10,805 bases of DNA from Aquificaceae bacterium (GCA_027049085.1 JALTVH010000239.1:1-10805), one strand, 5' to 3'; shown: positions 1-6,614, counted from the stretch's first letter. The notes: generated by a model not told the origin, from the sequence alone. Translations and numbers: made by a program.

Positions 1-293
1 GGGCGGGCATCCCTTATATATCCGTTCTTGCCAATCCGACAACGGGTGGTGTTTCAGCGAGCTTTGCCTTCCTTGGTGACATAATTATTGCTGAGCCGGG
101 TGCTCTAATTGGCTTTGCTGGTCCCAGAGTGATTGAGCAGACCATCAAGCAAAAGCTCCCCGAAGGATTCCAGAGAGCGGAGTTTCTCCTTGAAAAAGGA
201 ATGGTTGATATGGTTGTTCCAAGAACACAGCTTAAGGATACTCTTATAAAGATCCTTGACCTGACCTATTATGTCCCGAGGTACTACCCCTGA
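1..293 (+). CDS. accD: Acetyl-CoA carboxylase carboxyltransferase subunit beta, C-terminal part (5' end outside window)
   Basis: AccD is one of the two carboxyltransferase subunits of bacterial acetyl-CoA carboxylase, which makes malonyl-CoA for fatty acid synthesis in the cytoplasm. The first complete codon is at base 3. The 96 visible residues contain the hallmark TTGGVSAS(F)A..LGD stretch followed by EPGA.IGFAGPRVIEQT, which in this crotonase-fold family builds the CoA-binding site, then the usual LPEGFQRAEFLLEKGMVDMVV segment and a short tail ending in a TGA. The N-terminal zinc-ribbon half lies outside the window. The gene is convergent with pth: the last 10 bases, including its stop, overlap the 3' end of pth on the other strand, so there is no room for a conventional intergenic terminator. 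Identification is from family motifs and is secure. Confidence 0.95.
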   Translation, partial: AGIPYISVLANPTTGGVSASFAFLGDIIIAEPGALIGFAGPRVIEQTIKQKLPEGFQRAEFLLEKGMVDMVVPRTQLKDTLIKILDLTYYVPRYYP

Positions 294-862
294 TCCTCCG
301 TCCTGTTGCAGAGCTCCATGGCAGGCTGAGGTCCGAGGCTAAGCAGCCTCTCAATACATCTGATCCCTTTTTCAATCATCCCACTCACAAGAGGCATTTC
401 CTCTTCCTCAAAGGGTGAAAGGACCCATTTGACAATATCTTCCTTCTTGCCGGGCCTCCCTATGCCAAGCCGAAGGCGGGGAAAATCCTGTGTTTTTATT
501 GTGTTTATTATTGACTCAAGTCCCCTGTGTCCCGCTGAACTACCCCTCATCCTCAGCCTTGTTGTGCCTAAGGGGAGGTCAAGGTCATCGTGTACAACCA
601 GCATCTCCTGGGGCTGGATCTCCTCTTCCTCAAGGATGTTTATCACCGCCAGGCCCGAGTTGTTCATGTAGGTCAGAGGCTTGGCAAGGAGAACTTCACT
701 TCCTCCTATTCTTGACCTGCAGATTTCCGAAAGGTGCTGTTTTTTCTTTCCTCCTGACCTGGTTCTCCTTATCAGTTCATCAACGAGGGTGAATCCTATA
801 TTGTGGCGAGTTCTCTCGTACTCTTTACCCGGATTTCCAAGACCTACGATTAACTTGATCAT
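284..862 (-). CDS. pth: Peptidyl-tRNA hydrolase (Pth family)
   Basis: This enzyme hydrolyses peptidyl-tRNA released by drop-off from ribosomes and recycles tRNA in the cytoplasm. The 192-aa length is typical. The N-terminus has GLGNPGKEYERTRHNIGF, with Asn10 and the catalytic His20. TYMNNSG supplies Met66/Asn67, and HDDLDLP supplies the Asp (92/93) that activates the His. The family GGHNGL motif reads AGHRGL here: Arg113 stands where E. coli has Asn114, a substitution I believe is also found in other bacterial Pth proteins, so I do not read it as inactivating. The ATG overlaps the rplY stop as ATGA (4 nt), so translation is probably coupled and the two genes form one transcript. The rplY-pth pairing is common in bacteria. 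The 3' end overlaps accD on the opposite strand by 10 nt. Confidence 0.97.
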   Translation of the reverse strand: MIKLIVGLGNPGKEYERTRHNIGFTLVDELIRRTRSGGKKKQHLSEICRSRIGGSEVLLAKPLTYMNNSGLAVINILEEEEIQPQEMLVVHDDLDLPLGTTRLRMRGSSAGHRGLESIINTIKTQDFPRLRLGIGRPGKKEDIVKWVLSPFEEEEMPLVSGMIEKGIRCIERLLSLGPQPAMELCNRTEDQG

Positions 863-1479
863 TCAGAAGGTTGCTGAGAGGTCTCTTCACCGCCTTCGGC
901 GGTCTCTTCTGCTTTTTCTTCCTCTTCTACTTCAGCTTCAGGCTCTACAACAACAGCAACGGTCTCTTCAGGGTTATCCAGAACAACAAGCCCCTCAGGA
1001 ACAGTAATGTCCCTGACGTGCAGAGCCTCACCGAGCCCGAGCTCTGAAACGTCAACTGTTATCCTGTCCGGCATTTCTGCAGGTTTTACTCTAACTGTAA
1101 GTGTGTGCATAAGGATTTCAAAGGTGCCGCCCAGCTCAACGCCCTGGGGCTTTCCTGTGAACTCTATGGGGACCTCAACGTCTATCTCTGTAACGTTGGA
1201 AAGGTCATAGAGGTCAATGTGGATCGGATTGTCTCCGAGCCAGCCAAACTGTATGTCCTTGAGGATGCAAACTCTTTTATCTTTGCCCACCGTTGCTTCC
1301 ACAAGGAAGGTCTCGCCATGGGGGAAATTCATAAAGTCTCTTGCGCTGATCCATGCGTGAACGTTATCAACACCTTTGCCGTATATCTCAACGGGTATAA
1401 AACCCTCAGACCTCTTCCTCTTTATCTCACTCTTCCTGCCCAGAGTCCTTGGCTCAAGAGTAACGCTAACACGCTTCAT
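859..1479 (-). CDS. rplY: 50S ribosomal protein L25, long CTC/TL5 form
   Basis: L25/CTC binds 5S rRNA in the large ribosomal subunit. At 206 aa this is the long form: an N-terminal L25 beta-barrel (about residues 1-95, including the conserved R.EGFIPVEIYGKG segment that matches the family G.IPAV.YG motif), then a C-terminal TL5-like beta domain (about 96-185, with EVPIEFTGKPQGVELGG). It ends in a Glu-rich low-complexity tail of about 30 residues, as is usual for long L25 proteins. The start is well supported by AGGAGGA at 1488-1494 (minus strand), 8 nt upstream of the ATG. A TATAAT sits further upstream. The gene is first in a two-gene unit with pth. The acidic tail could be disordered. Confidence 0.95.
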   Translation of the reverse strand: MKRVSVTLEPRTLGRKSEIKRKRSEGFIPVEIYGKGVDNVHAWISARDFMNFPHGETFLVEATVGKDKRVCILKDIQFGWLGDNPIHIDLYDLSNVTEIDVEVPIEFTGKPQGVELGGTFEILMHTLTVRVKPAEMPDRITVDVSELGLGEALHVRDITVPEGLVVLDNPEETVAVVVEPEAEVEEEEKAEETAEGGEETSQQPSE

Positions 1480-1487
1480 AATTCACT

Positions 1488-1494
1488 TCCTCCT
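1488..1494 (-). promoter_or_regulatory. Shine-Dalgarno of rplY
   Basis: Reading on the minus strand, AGGAGGA precedes the rplY ATG by 8 nt. It is a strong match to anti-SD and fixes the rplY start. It contrasts with ispE, prs and gatB in this window, which have no recognisable SD. Confidence 0.8.
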
Positions 1495-1516
1495 GATCCT
1501 GAAGGGGCGACCAAAT

Positions 1517-1522
1517 ATTATA
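1517..1522 (-). promoter_or_regulatory. Candidate -10 element for rplY-pth
   Basis: A perfect TATAAT reads on the minus strand 37 nt upstream of the rplY ATG, in the 103-bp region between the divergent rplY and EAL-HDOD genes. Transcription would start near 1510 and leave a leader of about 30 nt that includes the SD. No good -35 hexamer is visible at 16-18 bp (best is ATCGTC or TCGTCA), so this rests on the -10 alone. Confidence 0.45.
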
Positions 1523-1582
1523 CATAAATTCTGGTTGATGACGATCATAATATAAGAAGGGTTCTCACCAGGGGTTGGATGG

Positions 1583-2800
1583 TTGGTCAGGGTTTACGTT
1601 GCACGTCAGCCGATTCTTGACAGGAACGGTAAGATCTTTGGGTACGAACTTCTTTTCAGAACGGGGTTCACAGACAGGGCTCTGATCTCTGACGGAACAA
1701 GTGCAACCGCAAGAGTCCTTGAGTCCCTCCTTAGCATCTTTGGGCTCAGGTCTCTGCTGGGAGGTAAAAAGGGTTTTGTCAATGTAGATAACTCAGAGGA
1801 AATACTAAAGGTGCTTGACCTTCTCCCCCCTGAACACATAGGCTTTGAGATCCTTGAGGATGCGGTTCTGAGCCAGGACTTTCTTGAGGTGCTTTCTGAG
1901 ATAAAAGGGAAAGGTTACATGCTTGCCCTTGATGATTTTGAGTACAGGGATGAACTCATCCCCTTCCTCAGCCTTGTTGATTTTGTGAAGATTGATGTAC
2001 TTGAATTTAACGGAGAACGTCTCAAAAATGCCGTTAAAAAAGTCAGGACAGATTTTAACGTAAAGCTCATCGCCGAAAAGGTTGAGAGCTATGAGATGTT
2101 CAGGTGCTGTGAGGACCTTGGCTTTGAATACTTTCAGGGCTACTTCTTTCAGGAACCTCAGATAATGACCTCAAAGACAATTGAGCCCCAGTACGCGGCT
2201 CTGATCAGGCTCTACAACATGCTCTCCACAGGAAAGGACATAAAGGAGATTGAGTCTGTTTTCAAGAAGTTTTCAGATCTTTCCCTCAAACTCCTTCAAC
2301 TGATTAATTCTGCCTACTATGCCCTGCGCCAGCCCGTTAAATCCATACGCCACGCCATTCTCATGCTCGGCTACCGCAACCTCCTCAAGTGGATCCTGCT
2401 CCTTATGTACTCCCTTGATGATGAGGACATGTCCTCCAATCCACTATTTGAAGAAGCATCAATAAGGGGATTTTTCATGGAGAGGCTTGCTGACTTCCTT
2501 TCCCAGAGCAAGGATGAGAAAGAAGAAGCCTTCATGGTTGGTGTGCTTTCTCTGATTGATGTTCTCCTTGGTGTTCCAATGGAGATGGTTGTTGAGGAAA
2601 TGAGCCTTGAAAAAAGCATAAAAGAGGCTCTCCTGTACAGAAGAGGTACTCTCGGGGATATGCTGAGCATAGTTGAAGGCGTTCAGAGAGGGAAGGTGGA
2701 TAAGATCAGGGGTCTCCAGGAGAAGTACGGTCTCAGCCTATCAGACATGCTTCACCTCCAGACCGAAGCACTGAGGGATTACTCAAACCTTGAGGTTTAG
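1583..2800 (+). CDS. EAL-HDOD two-domain signalling protein (YuxH-like)
   Basis: This 405-aa protein has an N-terminal EAL-type domain (about residues 3-195) fused to a C-terminal HDOD domain (about 200-390), the architecture of YuxH-like regulators. EAL domains bind or hydrolyse cyclic di-GMP; HDOD is a modified HD domain usually lacking catalysis. The signature EALxR is E22-L-L-F-R26. DDFGTG is reduced to D117-D118-F followed by EYR. D133FVK136ID138, AEKVE and FQGYFF.EP are kept. It may therefore bind the nucleotide or a partner protein rather than be an efficient phosphodiesterase; this is inference. The start is a TTG: no in-frame ATG or GTG lies between it and the upstream in-frame stop at 1553, and the family N-terminus (VARQPILDR) begins immediately. 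An out-of-frame ATG at 1579 opens only a 13-codon frame. The 3' end overlaps the convergent prs stop. It interrupts a housekeeping block in reverse orientation. Confidence 0.9.
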   Translation: MVRVYVARQPILDRNGKIFGYELLFRTGFTDRALISDGTSATARVLESLLSIFGLRSLLGGKKGFVNVDNSEEILKVLDLLPPEHIGFEILEDAVLSQDFLEVLSEIKGKGYMLALDDFEYRDELIPFLSLVDFVKIDVLEFNGERLKNAVKKVRTDFNVKLIAEKVESYEMFRCCEDLGFEYFQGYFFQEPQIMTSKTIEPQYAALIRLYNMLSTGKDIKEIESVFKKFSDLSLKLLQLINSAYYALRQPVKSIRHAILMLGYRNLLKWILLLMYSLDDEDMSSNPLFEEASIRGFFMERLADFLSQSKDEKEEAFMVGVLSLIDVLLGVPMEMVVEEMSLEKSIKEALLYRRGTLGDMLSIVEGVQRGKVDKIRGLQEKYGLSLSDMLHLQTEALRDYSNLEV

Positions 2801-3735
2801 GCAAAGAGGGAACTGACAGACTCTTCTACATGAATCCTCTTGATCGCTTCCGCAATGAGCGGTGCGATGGACACAACCTTGAGTTTACTGAAGGTCTTAT
2901 CCTCAAGGGGGATCGTGTTGGTCAGGATTACCTGCTCAATAGGAGAGTTTGTAAGCCTTTCAATGGCGGGACCGGAGAGAACGCCGTGAGTCGCACAGGC
3001 TATGACTTTTCGGGCACCTCTGCTTATCAGCATCTCTGAAGCAGAAACCATTGTTCCTGCGGTGTCAATTAGGTCGTCAATGATGATTGCGTCCTTACCT
3101 TCAATGTTTCCTACAACGTCAAGTACCTTTGCCCTGTTTGGTTCAGGCCTCCTCTTGTAAATTATCGCGATTCCGCACCCCAGCTTATTGGCAAGCTGAC
3201 GTGCCCTTTCAACCCCGCCTGCGTCTGGAGAAACAACCACCGGGTCTTCAAGAATGACGTTTTTCCTCAGGTAATCATAAAGGACCGGCATGGCGGACAG
3301 GTGGTCAACGGGAATGCTGAAGAAGCCCTGAATCTGGGGGGAATGAAGGTCCACCGTCACAACTCGTTCTGTACCGACCACAGATATGATATCTGCAACA
3401 ACCCTTGCGCTGATCGGTGTTCTTGGTTTGTCCTGCCTGTCCTGCCTTGCGTAGGCAAAGTAAGGGATAACGGCGGTTATTCTTCCTGCGGAAGACCTTC
3501 TGAGAGCGTCAACTATGAGCAGGAGCTCCATGATATGCTGATTGGCTGGGTGGGATAAAGACTGAAAAACGTAAACGTCAGCACCCCTTATTGATTCGTT
3601 GATCTTGACCCTTACTTCACCGTCGCTGAACTTTGTTACCAGCATATCAGCCACAGGCACACCAAGGTAACCTGCTACTTCTTCCGCAAGGGGTCTGTTG
3701 GCAGTGCCGGTAAGTAACTTTAACTGTCTGCTCAT
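2797..3735 (-). CDS. prs: Ribose-phosphate pyrophosphokinase (PRPP synthetase)
   Basis: Prs makes 5-phosphoribosyl 1-diphosphate from ribose 5-phosphate and ATP, the precursor of purines, pyrimidines, NAD, His and Trp. At 312 aa it has the normal class I length. Visible motifs in order are FSDGE (about residues 37-41, ATP/R5P region), YFAYARQDR, the DLHSPQIQGFF allosteric/regulatory-flexible segment, SPDAGGVERAR, KRR.EPN, and the PRPP-binding loop DDLIDTAGT. The ATG lies only 12 nt downstream of the CCA end of tRNA-Gln, and that spacer (CCTGATTTAAAG) has no SD. It is therefore probably co-transcribed with ispE and the tRNA, and its 5' end may be generated by tRNA 3' processing. The stop overlaps the stop of the convergent EAL-HDOD gene. 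Confidence 0.97.
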   Translation of the reverse strand: MSRQLKLLTGTANRPLAEEVAGYLGVPVADMLVTKFSDGEVRVKINESIRGADVYVFQSLSHPANQHIMELLLIVDALRRSSAGRITAVIPYFAYARQDRQDKPRTPISARVVADIISVVGTERVVTVDLHSPQIQGFFSIPVDHLSAMPVLYDYLRKNVILEDPVVVSPDAGGVERARQLANKLGCGIAIIYKRRPEPNRAKVLDVVGNIEGKDAIIIDDLIDTAGTMVSASEMLISRGARKVIACATHGVLSGPAIERLTNSPIEQVILTNTIPLEDKTFSKLKVVSIAPLIAEAIKRIHVEESVSSLFA

Positions 3736-3747
3736 CTTTAAATCAGG

Positions 3748-3823
3748 TGGCTGGGGTGCCTGGACTCGAACCAGGAACCCCCGGATCCAAAGTCCGGTGC
3801 TCTGCCAGTTGAGCTACACCCCA
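3748..3823 (-). tRNA. tRNA-Gln (anticodon UUG)
   Basis: A complete 76-nt cloverleaf reads on the minus strand. The acceptor stem is TGGGGTG pairing with CACCCCA, followed by discriminator G and an encoded CCA (3748-3750). The D arm starts GCTC, the anticodon stem is CCGGA/TCCGG with loop CTTTGGA (anticodon TTG at 3788-3790), and the T arm is CCTGG-TTCGAGT-CCAGG. The first pair is U1-A72, characteristic of bacterial tRNA-Gln and a recognition feature of the GatCAB amidotransferase, whose gatB subunit begins at 10555. The 5' ten bases are also the last codons and stop of ispE. The gene sits between ispE and prs with almost no spacer. Confidence 0.97.
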
Positions 3824-4626
3824 GGCCAGCTTTTAACCTCAAAAACCTTCCAGCCTCTTGATCTTGCACCTGCAAGAACCTTTTGATCCGCTTCACCTAT
3901 ATAGAATACAGCAGACCCTGTTCCGCTGACAAGGGGATTGACCCCGATGAACTCAAGAAACCTGTAAACCTCACCGATCTGTGGGTATATTCCCATCGCC
4001 CTTTTACCAAGGGGGTTATCAAGGATTGAAAAATCGCCCTTCTGGATGGCTCCAATAAGTTCTTCCTCCTCGGGTGTGCCAAAATCCATTTCTTTGAGTG
4101 AAGAGTAAACAAGGGCAGTTTTTGAGCTAACTTCAGGAATTACCAGAGTAATCGTTAATTGGGGATGGGACAGGGGTTTGAGCACCTCTCCCTTTCCCTT
4201 TCCGAGGGCTGTTCCGCCTTTCAGGAAGAAAGGCGAATCTGCAGAAATTACGGAAAGGATCTCAGAAAGATCTTCAGGGCTGAGAGGGTTTCCGAGTAGC
4301 CCGTTCACTTCCCTAAGAACCACCGCAGCGTTGGAACTGCCACCACCGAGTCCCGCGCCCACGGGGATCCTTTTATTGATGTAGATACTGAAGTCCACAT
4401 CCAGACCCGTAACTTTCCTGTACTCAAGGAGAGCCCTGTAAACGAGGTTTTCCTCCTGGGGAATACCGTTAGAGGTTTCAACCTTCAGGGGACCTTCCTT
4501 CAGGATTATTTCATCGCACAGGTCAATGGTATGGAAAACTGTCAGGATCTCGTGGAAACCATCTGTACGTTTTCCCTTAACCCACAGACCCAGATTAACC
4601 TTTGCTGGCGACAGAATTTTAAGCAT
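3814..4626 (-). CDS. ispE: 4-diphosphocytidyl-2-C-methyl-D-erythritol kinase
   Basis: IspE phosphorylates CDP-methylerythritol at the 2-hydroxyl with ATP, the fourth step of the MEP route to isoprenoids. The 270-aa GHMP kinase shows the N-terminal SPAKVNL.L with the active-site Lys, RTDGFHE, the ATP loop PVGAGLGGGSSNAA (residues 88-101), ADSPFF..GGTALGKGKGE with the catalytic Asp, and the C-terminal SGTGSAVF. I chose the ATG at 4626, which gives the usual five-residue lead into SPAK. An in-frame TTG at 4644 would add six residues but lies upstream of the predicted transcription start. No SD is visible, so translation may be leaderless. The last codons and the TAG (positions 8-10 of the tRNA) lie within tRNA-Gln. 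It heads the ispE-tRNA-prs unit. Confidence 0.94.
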   Translation of the reverse strand: MLKILSPAKVNLGLWVKGKRTDGFHEILTVFHTIDLCDEIILKEGPLKVETSNGIPQEENLVYRALLEYRKVTGLDVDFSIYINKRIPVGAGLGGGSSNAAVVLREVNGLLGNPLSPEDLSEILSVISADSPFFLKGGTALGKGKGEVLKPLSHPQLTITLVIPEVSSKTALVYSSLKEMDFGTPEEEELIGAIQKGDFSILDNPLGKRAMGIYPQIGEVYRFLEFIGVNPLVSGTGSAVFYIGEADQKVLAGARSRGWKVFEVKSWPGV

Positions 4627-4634
4627 TGTCAATA

Positions 4635-4664
4635 ATTTTAACAATCCCGGGTAAAATTACCCAA
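4635..4664 (-). promoter_or_regulatory. Candidate promoter of ispE-tRNA-prs
   Basis: On the minus strand TTGGGT (4659-4664) is followed after 18 bp by TAAAAT (4635-4640), 8 nt before the ispE ATG at 4626. Initiation 6-7 nt past the -10 would fall 1-3 nt before the ATG, giving an almost leaderless mRNA, which agrees with the absence of an SD. The -35 match is weak. Confidence 0.35.
4649..4662. promoter_or_regulatory. 14-bp palindrome between divergent promoters (possible operator)
   Basis: GGGTAAAATTACCC is a perfect inverted repeat with 6-bp arms and a 2-bp centre. It overlaps the candidate -35 of ispE and lies 17 bp upstream of the extended -10 of the rightward transcript, a position where a dimeric regulator could affect both. 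The binding role is inferred only from symmetry and position. Confidence 0.35.
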
Positions 4665-4679
4665 AACACCACACGGTCC

Positions 4680-4688
4680 TGTTATAAA
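4680..4688 (+). promoter_or_regulatory. Candidate extended -10 promoter of the surface-protein cluster
   Basis: TGTTATAAA matches the extended -10 form TGnTATAAT in all but the last base. No convincing -35 lies 16-18 bp upstream, as is tolerated for extended -10 promoters. Predicted initiation near 4694-4696 gives a leader of about 105 nt before the gene at 4799. Confidence 0.45.
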
Positions 4689-4694
4689 TTCTAA

Positions 4695-4798
4695 AGGTGA
4701 GAGGAGAAAAAGCGGGCTCCGGGTCCTCTTCTCTCTGAACTACCCGCTATAGAAATAGCCCGGCAAAGCCTCCCTCTGGAGGAAAGGAGGGTTTTGAT
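4695..4798 (+). promoter_or_regulatory. Structured 5' leader with alternative anti-SD pairings (possible RNA switch)
   Basis: The leader is rich in complementary segments. AGCGGG (4711-4716) can pair with CCCGCT (4743-4748). That competes with the hairpin GCTAT-AGAA-ATAGC (4746-4759) and with CGGGT (4720-4724) pairing to ACCCG (4742-4746). Near the start codon, CCTCC (4769-4773) pairs perfectly with GGAGG (4778-4782) across a CTCT loop. The same CCTCCC (4769-4774) can instead pair over 6 bp with GGAGGG (4786-4791), which contains the SD placed 8 nt before the ATG. One strand thus has a decoy and a ribosome-binding partner. I recognise no named riboswitch class: GCAAAGCC (4763-4770) occurs in c-di-GMP-I aptamers, but their other conserved blocks are absent. 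Confidence 0.45.
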
Positions 4799-6250
4799 AT
4801 GAAGAACCTCCTCTCCCTGCTTCTGTTGTTCCCTGCTTTGTCCCTTGCTCTCGGTCACGCAAGGCTTGAATGCTTAGCGCAAAATGGAATTAGTGTTGTT
4901 GGTCCCTCACCAGTAACCCTCAGCACTCTATTTGACCAGGGCAACTGTTCTGCAACATCGGGTCCGATTACCTCCGAAGGCACGGTCTATAGCTCAAGGA
5001 AGTACAGATATTCATCTGCAAGTACAGGTGCTCGGATATGCAACAGCGGTGGTAACTCAAACCAGGACTCTTATGTAAAGTTTACAGCTGGCGGAAAGAT
5101 AATTCTCGTCGGTCTTCCTCCCTTTAAGGTTTCTGTTGATGAAAAGCTCTGGATGAAGTTCAGGGGGTATCTGGAAGTTGATAATGTGAACTCTGGCATT
5201 TCTGCTCAGATCAAGGGATGTCTTGATGCTGGAGGAAAGATCATTGAATTCACCAACATACAGCCTGGTGCAACAATAACACCGCAGACGATGTCAGGAA
5301 ATGCTCTCCTTCAGAGCGATGGGTCAAACATAAACTTTACTGAAACGGGTGATCTTCAGGGTATATGGACGGATGTGAACTACAAATGTACCACAAACTC
5401 ACCGGGAACATCAACAGCTACCAAAGAAACGGACTCTCTAATGGAGATACAGTTCCTTGATGTTTATCCAAGAGTTATAGCCGATATGAATATGTGTATC
5501 CAGATCCTATCCAGGAGTGCGGATTTTTCGGCAATGGCCGATTTCCAGTCCAACGACGGCTACTTTGGCCTTTTTGCCTTCAATCCCAATCAGAACCCCC
5601 CTTCTCAGGGCAACCCACCCCCTCTGAAGGGCTCAAATTCCAAAAGGCTTGCAGTTGCACCCGTCAGCATCCCAACAGTAATCGTACTTCCCGGCAACAA
5701 CATGCCCCCTAATGTAGCCTTTCAGACAGGCCTTCTGGGTGTTCCCCTTTTCCAGTTCAACCTTTACGCTCTCAACGGAAACATAACTGTAACGGACGTT
5801 ACCCTCAGGATGTCTAACGACTATGGATCTATATCACAGGCTGACCTTTACCTTGACTCGGATGGTGACGGCAGAGTTTCTTCCGGCGACACACCCCTTG
5901 GCACAGCAATGCCCGATTCCCAGGGAAAACTGAATTTTACTGGACTGAATATTAACCTTAACCAGGATACTGAGGTTGACCTCCTGGTGACCGTTTCAAC
6001 GTCTTCCCAGACACCTGCCGATTCAATTCAGCTAAGCGTTCTTGATAGGGTTGATATTGCGGCAAGTGGAACCATAGCAGTCGTTGGTGTACCTGTTTAC
6101 TCAGCCCTGCTCCTTGTGTCTGCTGCAGGCTGTGGTCCCGGCAACTGTACAACAGCATTTCCAGCCGGCGGGACTTTGCTCCTAATTGTTCCAGGATTCG
6201 TGTTAGCATTAAGGCTGTTGAGGAATTACTTACATTTAAGGGGTGGGTGA
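4799..6250 (+). CDS. Exported 483-aa protein of unknown function with C-terminal sorting-type anchor
   Basis: I do not recognise this family. It opens with a signal peptide (Lys3 then a Leu-rich core, about residues 1-20). A beta-rich, Gly/Ser/Thr-rich region with scattered Cys follows (about 21-262). A Pro/Asn-rich linker (about 263-282) leads to a second beta-sandwich-like part (about 283-440) containing the EF-hand-like loop D353-x-D355-x-D357-G..D364, likely calcium binding. The C-terminus has AGCGPGNC (Cys445, Cys450), a single hydrophobic segment (about 457-472) and RLLRN, the same plan as in both downstream proteases. GGAGGG 8 nt upstream and ATG at 4799 define the start. It is the first gene after the structured leader. 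It could be an adhesin or surface-layer component; that is a guess from location only. Confidence 0.8.
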   Translation: MKNLLSLLLLFPALSLALGHARLECLAQNGISVVGPSPVTLSTLFDQGNCSATSGPITSEGTVYSSRKYRYSSASTGARICNSGGNSNQDSYVKFTAGGKIILVGLPPFKVSVDEKLWMKFRGYLEVDNVNSGISAQIKGCLDAGGKIIEFTNIQPGATITPQTMSGNALLQSDGSNINFTETGDLQGIWTDVNYKCTTNSPGTSTATKETDSLMEIQFLDVYPRVIADMNMCIQILSRSADFSAMADFQSNDGYFGLFAFNPNQNPPSQGNPPPLKGSNSKRLAVAPVSIPTVIVLPGNNMPPNVAFQTGLLGVPLFQFNLYALNGNITVTDVTLRMSNDYGSISQADLYLDSDGDGRVSSGDTPLGTAMPDSQGKLNFTGLNINLNQDTEVDLLVTVSTSSQTPADSIQLSVLDRVDIAASGTIAVVGVPVYSALLLVSAAGCGPGNCTTAFPAGGTLLLIVPGFVLALRLLRNYLHLRGG

Positions 6251-6251
6251 T

Positions 6252-6614
6252 ATGGGGTCAGTGGAGAAACTTCTTTCTTCTGCGCTGATCATTTTCTTTT
6301 TGGTGGCAACTTCCTTTGCCGTCCCGGCCCTTTCCTTTAAAGAAACTGTAACGGGCAAGGTCTATGGGTTTTCAGTTCTAAAGGCTGATGTGCTCGGAAT
6401 CAAACCCGGCGAAATGATAATTTACAAACTTGTCCTCAAGGTTGAAGATGAGAGGCCCAGATGGATGCCGGAAAAGAAAAGATACCTTGAGGTCCTCACA
6501 AAGAAGAACATTCCCCTGTGGCTCTTCGGAAAGGAGGTAACCGCAACAATAATCTACAGGGGCGACGAGAGGGGCGGAAGCTACTGGCTTATAAAAATTA
6601 AGGAGGTTGAGTGA
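6252..6614 (+). CDS. Small exported protein of unknown function (120 aa)
   Basis: The family is not recognised. The protein has an N-terminal signal peptide (about residues 1-22, hydrophobic core then ATSFAVPA) and a mature part of about 95 residues alternating short beta-type stretches with Lys/Glu/Arg-rich turns (KETVTGKVYGF, YKLVLKVE, EVTATIIYRG, YWLIKIKEVE). This suggests a small beta-barrel or OB-like fold, by inference. It has no Cys and no C-terminal anchor, so it is probably soluble in the periplasm or secreted. A GTG at 6243 is in frame, but the ATG at 6252 is better placed: AAGGGG (6237-6242) is 9 nt upstream of it and would abut the GTG. With this start the gene begins 1 nt after the upstream stop. 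Its stop overlaps the next ATG (TGATG), so it is translated in a coupled series. Confidence 0.75.
   Translation: MGSVEKLLSSALIIFFLVATSFAVPALSFKETVTGKVYGFSVLKADVLGIKPGEMIIYKLVLKVEDERPRWMPEKKRYLEVLTKKNIPLWLFGKEVTATIIYRGDERGGSYWLIKIKEVE
6601..6606 (+). promoter_or_regulatory. Shine-Dalgarno deciding the start of the first M6 protease
   Basis: AGGAGG lies 7 nt before the ATG at 6614, which overlaps the upstream stop as TGATG. This favours 6614 over the in-frame GTG at 6611 and implies translational coupling. Confidence 0.7.

Noticed and set aside
622..630. Arg113 in place of the conserved Asn in Pth as a sign of inactivity (position approximate within pth)
   Set aside because: The catalytic His, Asn and Asp are all present, and the GHRG form is one I recall from other bacterial Pth proteins.
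4627..4644. TTG start of ispE giving six extra residues
   Set aside because: The added residues are not typical of the family, no SD supports the TTG, and it lies upstream of the predicted transcription start.
4740..4798. c-di-GMP-I (GEMM) riboswitch upstream of the 483-aa protein
   Set aside because: The hairpin followed by GCAAAGCC resembles part of the aptamer, but the upstream GGGCAAACC and the downstream GCCGGGUUACCG-type blocks are missing. An Infernal search with the GEMM model would decide.
6243..6251. GTG start of the small exported protein, overlapping the upstream stop
   Set aside because: The SD-like AAGGGG directly abuts this GTG, while the ATG at 6252 has proper spacing and still includes the whole signal peptide.
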